Assembly (NCBI GenBank): GCA_002391545.1
Contig: DGFF01000035.1
Location: 1 to 7,661, forward strand
Direction of reading: 5' to 3'
Source: Candidatus Fermentithermobacillaceae bacterium UBA3907
GTDB taxonomy: Bacteria; Bacillota; Sulfobacillia; Fermentithermobacillales; Fermentithermobacillaceae
Length of the DNA: 7,661 nucleotides
Part shown: positions 1-4,899 of the stretch, piece after piece
How the letters are laid out: each line of letters starts with the position of its first letter
How positions within the stretch are numbered: the first letter of the stretch is position 1
Position numbers and translations under genes: made by a program
The notes under the pieces: generated by a model
Told to the model about the DNA's origin: nothing
Database searches by the model: none
The model's input: only the letters and a program-made list of their open reading frames with translations

Positions 1-18
1 AGATGTGTATAAGAGACA
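1..18. other. Nextera transposase mosaic-end (adapter) remnant
   Basis: Bases 1-18 are identical to the first 18 of the 19 bases of the Tn5/Nextera mosaic end, AGATGTGTATAAGAGACAG. Base 19 is A instead of the final G. This sequence is added during tagmentation library preparation and is not expected at random at the very edge of a contig. The apparent ATG at 3-5 lies inside it, so it is not a biological start codon. Genomic sequence probably begins at about base 19. Confidence 0.9.
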
Positions 19-20
19 AA

Positions 21-686
21 GTGTACGATGCTTCCCAATACCTTACCTTACCTGACCTTCCAGAATTCACACCTAGATTCATTACACCTGATTCAAAACT
101 ACGGCGCAAAATGTACCAAGATGACCTGCAGCGCCGCGAAGTAGAAGAGCAATTTGCCGGTAACTCGGAAGCTTTTCTTAAGAGCCTCAACATGAAACTT
201 ACGCTATCCCGCGTAAAAGAAGGGGACCTTGAACGGGTTGAGGAACTGACTTTGCGCACCAATCAACTGAATTCAACTGGCGCAACATATGATTATGAAG
301 AACTGCGCAGTTTCATCCACTCAGATGAACACCTTTTCCTTATTGCCGAACTAACTGATAAGTTCGGTGATTATGGCAAGATCGGTTTGGCCCTCGCTGA
401 AAGATCTGAACATGCCCTTACTATTAAACTCTTACTTATGTCGTGCAGAGTTATGAATCGGGGCATTGGATCGGCGTTCCTTGTACATCTGGCCAAGACC
501 GCAAAAGCGGAGGGGCTAGATCTCTTGGCTGACTTCGTTTCAACTGGCAGAAACCGCGCCATGTATATAACTTACAAGCTCATGGGATTTGAGGAAATAC
601 GCCAAGAAGGCAACTGGTCCCTCTTAAAATATTCAGGGGCTGAGAAAGAATATCCAGATTACCTGGAGGTCGAAGTAATAGAGTAA
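21..686 (+). CDS. FkbH-like HAD-IIIC/GNAT protein, C-terminal part (5' truncated)
   Basis: This is the C-terminal portion of an FkbH-like protein. Full-length members join an N-terminal HAD subfamily IIIC phosphatase to a C-terminal GNAT-like domain. In polyketide pathways such as FK520 they load a glycolytic C3 unit onto an acyl carrier protein as glyceryl-ACP; other members have unknown roles. The HAD half is missing here because the contig begins inside the gene. Visible hallmarks are the linker FITPDSKLRRKMYQDDLQRR (about 78-137), the family signature TNQLNSTG (258-281), DKFGDYGKIGLAL (about 357-395) and the acetyltransferase-like MSCRVMNRGIG segment (about 438-470). The reading frame is open to the left edge, but its first codons are adapter. 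It ends at TAA 684-686, and an imperfect hairpin follows at 711-752. Family assignment is fairly sure. The actual substrate is unknown because no PKS, NRPS or carrier-protein gene is visible. Confidence 0.82.
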   Translation: MYDASQYLTLPDLPEFTPRFITPDSKLRRKMYQDDLQRREVEEQFAGNSEAFLKSLNMKLTLSRVKEGDLERVEELTLRTNQLNSTGATYDYEELRSFIHSDEHLFLIAELTDKFGDYGKIGLALAERSEHALTIKLLLMSCRVMNRGIGSAFLVHLAKTAKAEGLDLLADFVSTGRNRAMYITYKLMGFEEIRQEGNWSLLKYSGAEKEYPDYLEVEVIE

Positions 687-710
687 GTACTAATTCCAAC
701 TGGACATTAG

Positions 711-752
711 CCACAAGGTTCGGGCGCCTATGATAGACGTCTGAACCTGTGG
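711..752 (+). terminator. Imperfect hairpin after the FkbH-like gene, possible terminator
   Basis: CCACA (711-715) plus GGTTC (717-721) pairs with GAACC (743-747) plus TGTGG (748-752), with a single bulged A at 716. Further G-U and G-C pairs extend the stem inward. It begins 24 bases after the FkbH-like stop codon. No T-run follows, since the next bases are TATGAAGAAAAATG. A standard intrinsic terminator is therefore not satisfied, and the hairpin may only be a 3'-end stabiliser or chance. Confidence 0.35.
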
Positions 753-787
753 TATGAAGAAAAATGATCCAAAGTTGCACCTTCCAC

Positions 788-982
788 CTAGCTACAGTAG
801 TCACACCAGTTGTAACCTAGTTTGTTTTCTATCTTTATCGCACCCCATTTTCCACAATCGCAGGGACCGAACTGCATATTTATGCAATGCCCTTCATTAT
901 TAGATCTGATTTCCAAAAAAGAAGGAGGATTTTGGCACGTTCTGTCGAAAGCTAACTCGAGTGTATTCGGAAAAGCGAACAC
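788..982 (-). CDS. Doubtful small Cys-rich protein (zinc-ribbon-like)
   Basis: This 64-residue minus-strand frame has a GTG start and lacks a recognisable ribosome binding site. The frame is open back to 1006, where a stop codon precedes it. It merits listing because of its C-terminal half, where GPCDCGKWGAI is followed about 11 residues later by WCDYC. The spaced Cys-x-Cys and Cys-x-x-Cys pairs resemble a small zinc ribbon, and an upstream HC pair could add ligands. No family is recognised. The opposite strand (822-1010) is also open and is the likely shadow if either is real. It could equally be a fragment of a larger decayed gene or chance. Confidence 0.25.
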   Translation of the reverse strand: MFAFPNTLELAFDRTCQNPPSFLEIRSNNEGHCINMQFGPCDCGKWGAIKIENKLGYNWCDYCS

Positions 983-1066
983 TGGAAATCTGTTTCTTAA
1001 ATGTTGCTAACTGGTTCTCTGCAATTCTGTAAAAGTTCGCAACTACCGATACAACTAACACATAAG

Positions 1067-1081
1067 CCGCGTGTCACGCGG
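1067..1081. repeat. Perfect 15-base inverted repeat upstream of the operon
   Basis: CCGCGTG (1067-1073), one central T, then CACGCGG (1075-1081) form a perfect 7+1+7 palindrome. A one-base loop cannot fold fully as RNA; the hairpin would open to three bases or more. A double-stranded DNA operator for a dimeric regulator is therefore at least as likely. It sits 48 bases ahead of the small ORF and about 160 bases ahead of the first operon gene, a plausible promoter/operator position. It is clearly more GC-rich than its surroundings. Confidence 0.4.
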
Positions 1082-1100
1082 TATTGGGGTAACGGTCAAA

Positions 1101-1128
1101 ACAGCCTCAAACGGAGGTGAACTGCTGT
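1101..1128 (+). promoter_or_regulatory. Hairpin enclosing the small-ORF ribosome binding site
   Basis: ACAGC (1101-1105) can pair with GCTGT (1124-1128). Inside this, CTC (1106-1108) can pair with GAG (1114-1116). The strong Shine-Dalgarno GGAGGTGA (1113-1120) therefore lies within the structure, just before the GTG at 1129. Such an arrangement could limit translation of the small ORF. The stem is short, so this is a weak prediction from base pairing alone. Confidence 0.25.
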
Positions 1129-1212
1129 GTGAAAGGACCCATCTATCCTATACCACAACACAAATGGTTCATCGAGAATTCCCTAAGAAAGAAGAGCATT
1201 CCATGTTCGTAA
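1129..1212 (+). CDS. Small ORF (27 aa), possible leader peptide of the membrane operon
   Basis: A GTG start at 1129 follows GGAGGTGA (1113-1120) with an 8-base gap, as good a ribosome binding site as any in the window. The 27-residue product begins MKGPIYPIPQHKWF and ends RKKSIPCS. It stops with TAA at 1210-1212, 27 bases before the GTG of the first operon gene. The peptide is basic towards its C-terminus, has prolines and one Cys, and shows no membrane span or known motif. It could be a regulatory leader peptide, a small functional protein, or a chance frame behind an SD-like sequence. No attenuator hairpin is evident between it and 1240. Confidence 0.4.
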   Translation: MKGPIYPIPQHKWFIENSLRKKSIPCS

Positions 1213-1239
1213 TGTAACTAAATCAGGAGGTGAGTCTCA

Positions 1240-2052
1240 GTGACTTTACTTGCAGCAAACGCAGCTGAGGGAGTCTTCATCTTCGCACCTGGCATGCTTT
1301 GGGATTTCATATTGATTGCGTCATTGTTCGTTTTAGTTTTCGTGATGATCCAGAGAGCCAGAGTGGGTCTTCCCATTCCTGAAATTCGCAAAATAGCAGG
1401 TTTGGAAGCCATTGATGAAGCGTTAGGACGCGCGACAGAGATGGGCAAACCGGTCCACTATTCACCTGGTATGAGCGGGTTCGGCTCAGAAATGTACGCG
1501 GCACTTGCCGTTTTGTCTTATGTAGCCAAGATGGCCGCTCAGTACGATACAAGACTCATCGTAACTACCAGAAGGCCTTACATCCATCCTGTTGCATCGG
1601 ACATAGTCAAACAGTCTTATTTGGAAGCAGGACGCCCTGAAGCCTTCAACCCTGAAGATATCAGGTACGTCTCAGAATGGCAATTTAGCTATACTGCTGC
1701 TGTAATGGGCATATTTCAGCGTGAAAAACCTGCGGCAAACTTGCTCATAGGTTACTGGATGGCAGAATCTTTGGTGCTGGCGGAAGCAGGCGCACAAGCG
1801 GGCTGCATTCAGATAGGTGCAAATACTAACATATTCCAAATACATTTCTTCATAGTTACCTGCGACTATACTTTGATAGGCGAAGAGCTGTTCGCTGCAT
1901 CTGCTTATCTGTCCAAAGACCCAATGCTTACCGGTACTGTAGTAGCTCAGGACATGTTAAAAATAGCCATAGGTTGCTTAGTAGTTATAGGTACTATCAT
2001 TGCAACAGTCAAAGGCGATGCACAAAGCCTTATTGACTTTCTATCGCTCTAA
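1240..2052 (+). CDS. DUF6754-like membrane-anchored protein (operon gene 1)
   Basis: This 270-residue protein has a GTG start with AGGAGG at 1225-1230, 9 bases upstream. One membrane span lies near residues 17-37 and a second at about 240-257. Between them is a soluble alpha/beta-like domain of roughly 200 residues. Conspicuous motifs are HYSPGMSGFGSEMYAAL (73-89), LIVTTRRP (106-113), CDYTLIGEELFAASAYLSKD (208-227) and AQDMLK (236-241). The last two resemble the conserved C-terminal signature I associate with DUF6754, a family without assigned function. No catalytic motif of a known enzyme class is seen. It opens a four-gene operon, with only 12 bases to the next gene. The similar layout of gene 3 suggests that the two act together at the membrane. 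The DUF name is from memory; the membrane topology is read from the sequence. Confidence 0.8.
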   Translation: MTLLAANAAEGVFIFAPGMLWDFILIASLFVLVFVMIQRARVGLPIPEIRKIAGLEAIDEALGRATEMGKPVHYSPGMSGFGSEMYAALAVLSYVAKMAAQYDTRLIVTTRRPYIHPVASDIVKQSYLEAGRPEAFNPEDIRYVSEWQFSYTAAVMGIFQREKPAANLLIGYWMAESLVLAEAGAQAGCIQIGANTNIFQIHFFIVTCDYTLIGEELFAASAYLSKDPMLTGTVVAQDMLKIAIGCLVVIGTIIATVKGDAQSLIDFLSL

Positions 2053-2064
2053 GGGGGGAGAACA

Positions 2065-2682
2065 GTGAAAAAACAACTTCCACTTATAGTAGTTGCTGTA
2101 ACAGCGATCATCGTAATGGCCGTTAAGTTCATTGACTTGGGCGATTTCGGCGCGGCAACTATCAAAGAACTAGATACTTGGAGTCAAGTAACCTACGAGT
2201 TCGCATTTCTCTTAGGAGCAATCAACTTGACTCGTTTGCACTACGGTAACGTCTCGAAAAAGCGTCCCAAGTGGGTATATAGCGTGATAGCTCTCATTGC
2301 AATGGTAGCCGCTGCGATAATCACTTTGGTAAATGGTGTGAAAGGAGACGTCACTGTTTTCGTTGTCGAGAACATTGCTAACAGAATTGACAGTGCCGTT
2401 TATGCTTTGTTGGGCTTCTACGTGTGCTCCGCTGCATATCGCTCCTTCAAGCTCAAGAATGTAGAAGCCACCCTCTTGCTTGGAGCGGCAGTGTTACTCA
2501 TGCTTGCACAAGCCCCTATTGGGGATGCCATTTTCCCAGGTATTTCAAAAGTCGGGGAATGGATACTTTCAGTACCTAACTCGGCAGGCATGCGCGGTAT
2601 ACGCCTTGGTGCTGGCATTGGTGCATACGCAGCGTCAATTAGGGTTATTCTGGGCCTTGAGCGAAGCTGGACAGGTTCGTAA
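2065..2682 (+). CDS. Polytopic membrane protein of unknown function (operon gene 2)
   Basis: This 205-residue protein starts with GTG after a G-rich ribosome binding site, GGGGGGAG (2053-2060), only 4 bases away. Hydrophobic segments at about 5-22, 41-57, 69-91, 106-126, 133-151 and 178-197 predict around six membrane spans, some weak. The basic loop SKKRPKW (64-70) suggests a cytoplasmic face. The last segment reads GAYAASIRVILGLERSWTG, with a conserved-looking R-x-x-L-G-L-E-R end. No transporter signature, channel filter or catalytic motif is recognisable. It lies 12 bases after gene 1 and 17 bases before gene 3, so co-transcription is very likely. It may be the membrane partner of the anchored proteins on either side, which is inference from gene order only. 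Confidence 0.85.
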   Translation: MKKQLPLIVVAVTAIIVMAVKFIDLGDFGAATIKELDTWSQVTYEFAFLLGAINLTRLHYGNVSKKRPKWVYSVIALIAMVAAAIITLVNGVKGDVTVFVVENIANRIDSAVYALLGFYVCSAAYRSFKLKNVEATLLLGAAVLLMLAQAPIGDAIFPGISKVGEWILSVPNSAGMRGIRLGAGIGAYAASIRVILGLERSWTGS

Positions 2683-2699
2683 AGAAAGGAGGGATCCAG

Positions 2700-3545
2700 A
2701 TGGACTGGGAAAAACTGCAGCATATAGATATTCGAATTCTATATGTGATAATACTTGTATGTTTGTTGATTCCTATGTTTAAACCAATAGGATTGCCTAT
2801 TGCGATATCTGATGCTACCAGGCAAGTATACGAAACAATAGAAAATCTCCCCGATGGTTCAGTGATATGGGTCTCTCATGATACAGGCCCTGGAAACGCA
2901 CCGGAACTGAACCCTATGATAACGGCTTTAGCACGTCAAGCCTTCAGGAAAAACTGCAAAATCATAGCAACTGCGTTTTTCAACGAAACCGTCGGTCCTA
3001 CCCTCGTTTATACCCACATAAATGAGGTTGCTGAGGAAATGGGCAAAGAATACGGCGTTGACTGGATTAATCTAGGTTACAGAATAAATGCTGACGCAAC
3101 AATGAAACTCATGGTCGAAAATATTGCTGAAGGCGCTCTGGGCGTTGACTGGCAGGGTGAACCGTTGGACAAATTCCCGATCATGCAGGAAGTAAAATCA
3201 ATTCGCGATGACGTGGATCTGCTCTTCGTCACCACTGTAGGAAGTCCGGGATACAGTGATTGGATGCAATATGTCGCAGAACCGCTTAACAAACCACTCA
3301 CAGGTGGCGCATCCCTAACTATGTATTCAGGGTTGCAGCATTACATTCGTTCCGGACAATTGAAAGGTTTCCTCGGTGGATTGAGGGGCGCTGCGGAATA
3401 TGAATTGCTTGTCGGAGCCCCAGGCAAAGGTTGCGCAGGTATGGATGCTCAATCTCTAGGGCACGTTACAATTATTGTCTTCTTGATTCTAGGTAACATA
3501 GGCTACTTTGCTGCCAAGAAACAAAGGCAGCAAGAAACCTATTGA
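2700..3545 (+). CDS. Membrane-anchored soluble-domain protein (operon gene 3)
   Basis: This 281-residue protein has an ATG start with AAAGGAGG (2685-2692) 7 bases upstream. One span at about 11-27 and one at about 254-271 bracket a soluble domain of some 220 residues. After the first span comes a predicted strand and loop, VIWVSHDTGPGNAPEL (55-70), then KIIATAFF (87-94), a Rossmann-like beta/alpha pattern. Later motifs are FVTTVGSPGYSDW (176-188), GGLRGAAEYE (226-235) and the Gly-rich GAPGKGCAGMDAQSLGH (239-255) just before the second span. The layout matches gene 1: span, alpha/beta domain, Gly/Ala-Gln motif, span. The two may be remote relatives. Function is unknown, and no nucleotide-binding P-loop or protease motif is present. 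Confidence 0.85.
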   Translation: MDWEKLQHIDIRILYVIILVCLLIPMFKPIGLPIAISDATRQVYETIENLPDGSVIWVSHDTGPGNAPELNPMITALARQAFRKNCKIIATAFFNETVGPTLVYTHINEVAEEMGKEYGVDWINLGYRINADATMKLMVENIAEGALGVDWQGEPLDKFPIMQEVKSIRDDVDLLFVTTVGSPGYSDWMQYVAEPLNKPLTGGASLTMYSGLQHYIRSGQLKGFLGGLRGAAEYELLVGAPGKGCAGMDAQSLGHVTIIVFLILGNIGYFAAKKQRQQETY

Positions 3546-3553
3546 AAGGAGGT
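3545..3553 (+). promoter_or_regulatory. Ribosome binding site that fixes the start of operon gene 4
   Basis: AAAGGAGGT at 3545-3553 lies 6 bases before ATG 3560. The frame is open further back to a TTG at 3542 that overlaps the gene 3 stop codon. That TTG lies upstream of this site and would have no ribosome binding site of its own, so the ATG at 3560 is preferred. Confidence 0.75.
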
Positions 3554-3559
3554 CATGAA

Positions 3560-4168
3560 ATGACAGTAGAACAATTGGGTAATATATCCGCCTCGATCTG
3601 CATAATCATGGCCTGGTCATACTTGTGGAAAGAGGACAATCCTTTATATAACTTAGCTGAACACTTACTTGTAGGTATAGCTACAGGCTACGGGATAGGA
3701 TATACGATATTAGTTCAACTTGTTCCTAGAATAAATGATGAGATCATCGGAAACCAGCACTATTCTCTGATCATTCCCGCAATCATTGGCTGTCTAATAT
3801 ACTGCCGATTCTTCCCAGGATACGAGTGGTTATCTAAGATATGTATGGGCTTCTGGATTGGATACGGTGCAGGCAACCATCTGGCGTTCAACCCAGCAAC
3901 ATATATGCCTCAGGTATTTGATACTTTCATCAATCTCACTAACATAAACAACATACTTTACTTCCTGATAGTAATTGTGGTCATATGGTACTTCATTTTC
4001 ACGGTAAGAAAAGATACGCCTGTGCGTAGCGGAGCCTCTCAATTAGGTCGCTACGCGCTAATGATCGCCTTTGGTTCCGCCTACGGTTCAATCACCATGG
4101 CCTATTTATCACTTATCATCGGTCAGCTAGAAATAATCTTCAGAGATACGTTGCATCTCATAAAATAA
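3560..4168 (+). CDS. Polytopic membrane protein of unknown function (operon gene 4)
   Basis: Counted from ATG 3560, this is a 202-residue protein, the last of the operon and 14 bases after gene 3. Hydrophobic stretches at about 7-23, 32-53, 69-83, 92-110, 131-149 and 161-189 predict around six membrane spans. A distinctive stretch follows the first span: LWKEDNPLYNLAEHLLVGIA (22-41), with charged Lys-Glu-Asp and Glu-His residues at the membrane edge. Two Gly-rich segments, GYGIGY (43-48) and GYGAGNHLAF (101-110), could allow close helix packing. A basic loop VRKDTPVRSG (149-158) precedes the last hydrophobic region. No known transporter or enzyme motif is recognised. A strong terminator 23 bases downstream ends the unit. 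Confidence 0.85.
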   Translation: MTVEQLGNISASICIIMAWSYLWKEDNPLYNLAEHLLVGIATGYGIGYTILVQLVPRINDEIIGNQHYSLIIPAIIGCLIYCRFFPGYEWLSKICMGFWIGYGAGNHLAFNPATYMPQVFDTFINLTNINNILYFLIVIVVIWYFIFTVRKDTPVRSGASQLGRYALMIAFGSAYGSITMAYLSLIIGQLEIIFRDTLHLIK

Positions 4169-4191
4169 AAATCTAGTCTAAGGCTACAGGT

Positions 4192-4228
4192 AAAGAAACA
4201 GGAGGCCTGCGGAACCTCCTGTTTCTTT
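4192..4228 (+). terminator. Strong intrinsic terminator of the four-gene operon
   Basis: AAAGAAACAGGAGG (4192-4205) and CCTCCTGTTTCTTT (4215-4228) form a perfect 14-bp stem around a 9-base loop. The GC-rich core and the T-rich descending arm fit an intrinsic terminator. It begins 23 bases after the gene 4 stop codon. Because the ascending arm is A-rich, it would also give a T-rich end on the minus strand and may act in both directions. Confidence 0.9.
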
Positions 4229-4653
4229 GTCATATGCTAGATAGACTTTCGGATTTTACTTATATTAGGCACCTTATTCATGGAGCAAGATCGAATAGAA
4301 AGGAACTGTTCCCGGCGCTCCGGTGCTTCAGGATTGTCTTATCACATCAACGAGATCGAGAATGACCATATTCATTTCTCGCCCCGCACGTTTGAAAACC
4401 GGAGTACTGCATCTGGTTGCCATGGTAATTTCTCTCTTCAATGCTCATAAGCCTGCATCACATCTGAAATGATGTGCATGGCCTCTCCTCGCAAAATCCT
4501 TTTGAGTTTCAGAAGACCCAGAGTAATCTTACACAAAAATGCAGGACGGGCTTTCTTAGGGTTAACAAACGGGCCCCCGCGAAAACCTGCACACTCCCTG
4601 CAAAGTGCACAATCGCTCATTGAAAACGGAAAATAACACTCCTTGAGGAAAGC

Positions 4654-4687
4654 CTCCCTTTCGAAGGCGAAAGATGCATCTTGGGAG
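4654..4687. repeat. Compact nested inverted repeats (branched-hairpin potential)
   Basis: CTCCC (4654-4658) pairs with GGGAG (4683-4687). Between them lie TTTCG/CGAAA (4659-4663 and 4668-4672) with loop AAGG, directly followed by the palindrome GATGCATC (4673-4680). A further GAGG-AAAG-CCTC hairpin precedes it and shares bases with the outer arm. The stems are short, but they abut with almost no unpaired bases. No riboswitch or tRNA family is recognised. Confidence 0.3.
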
Positions 4688-4818
4688 TGATTCTTAGATC
4701 AAACACGACATCCTCACTAGCATTGATCGCCCTTTTATGAGAAACTTTGCTTAGTAGACGTCCAAAAAGCCAAACAATTTCCTTATAGGGATTTGGGATC
4801 CCTAAAACATCCGTTTTC

Positions 4819-4838
4819 CATGCTCCCCGTAGGGCATG
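4819..4838 (+). repeat. Hairpin in the leader of the kinase gene
   Basis: CATGC (4819-4823) and GCATG (4834-4838) are inverted, and further C/G pairs are possible inside. It lies 61 bases before the ATG of the kinase-like gene. No T-run follows, so it is not a terminator. It may be a leader structure or chance. Confidence 0.25.
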
Positions 4839-4899
4839 ATGGTAATAGATGAATCCCATGTAGGCCCCAAGAGAGGAAGAAAAACGGAGGTTTTAAGAA

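Larger units (their letters stand above)
687..1128. other. Intergenic stretch between FkbH-like gene and the operon leader
   Basis: No confident gene lies here. It contains the hairpin at 711-752, the doubtful minus-strand Cys-rich frame at 788-982, and the inverted repeat at 1067-1081. No promoter with convincing -35 and -10 elements was found for the downstream operon. The best partial match, TTGCTA at 1004-1009, lacks a good -10 at the right spacing. Confidence 0.6.
4229..4899. other. 671-base region without a convincing gene
   Basis: Nothing here is supported as a gene. The minus strand has three open frames in a row: 4617-4859 (80 codons), 4438-4620 (60 codons, sharing an ATGA overlap with the first) and 4328-4423 (31 codons). 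None has a proper ribosome binding site, and none is recognised. The second has a Cys-rich start (CALCREC). A plus-strand frame at 4280-4450 (56 codons) overlaps them and also lacks a ribosome binding site. The region also has nested small inverted repeats at 4654-4687 and a hairpin at 4819-4838. It could be decayed coding DNA, or the regulatory leader of the kinase gene. Confidence 0.5.

Noticed and set aside
922..928. AAGGAGG, a near-perfect ribosome binding site in the intergenic region
   Set aside because: The only start at usable spacing is a TTG that leads to a stop after seven codons, so no gene follows it.
822..1010. Plus-strand open frame of 62 codons opposite the Cys-rich minus-strand frame
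   Set aside because: It starts with TTG, has no ribosome binding site and shows no family feature. The opposite strand has the more ordered Cys pattern.
2418..2782. Open frames of about 100 codons on both strands across the end of operon gene 2
   Set aside because: They overlap well-supported membrane-protein genes with good ribosome binding sites and have no recognisable content of their own.
3542..3559. TTG start for operon gene 4 overlapping the gene 3 stop codon
   Set aside because: The strong AAAGGAGGT at 3545-3553 lies inside that extension and points to the ATG at 3560.
4280..4450. Plus-strand frame of 56 codons in the long gap
   Set aside because: It has no ribosome binding site and a low-complexity, Ser/Arg-rich product, and it overlaps equally open minus-strand frames.
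4654..4687. Possible tRNA, because the nested hairpins look cloverleaf-like
   Set aside because: At 34 bases it is far too short and lacks a T-loop, an anticodon arm and an acceptor stem.
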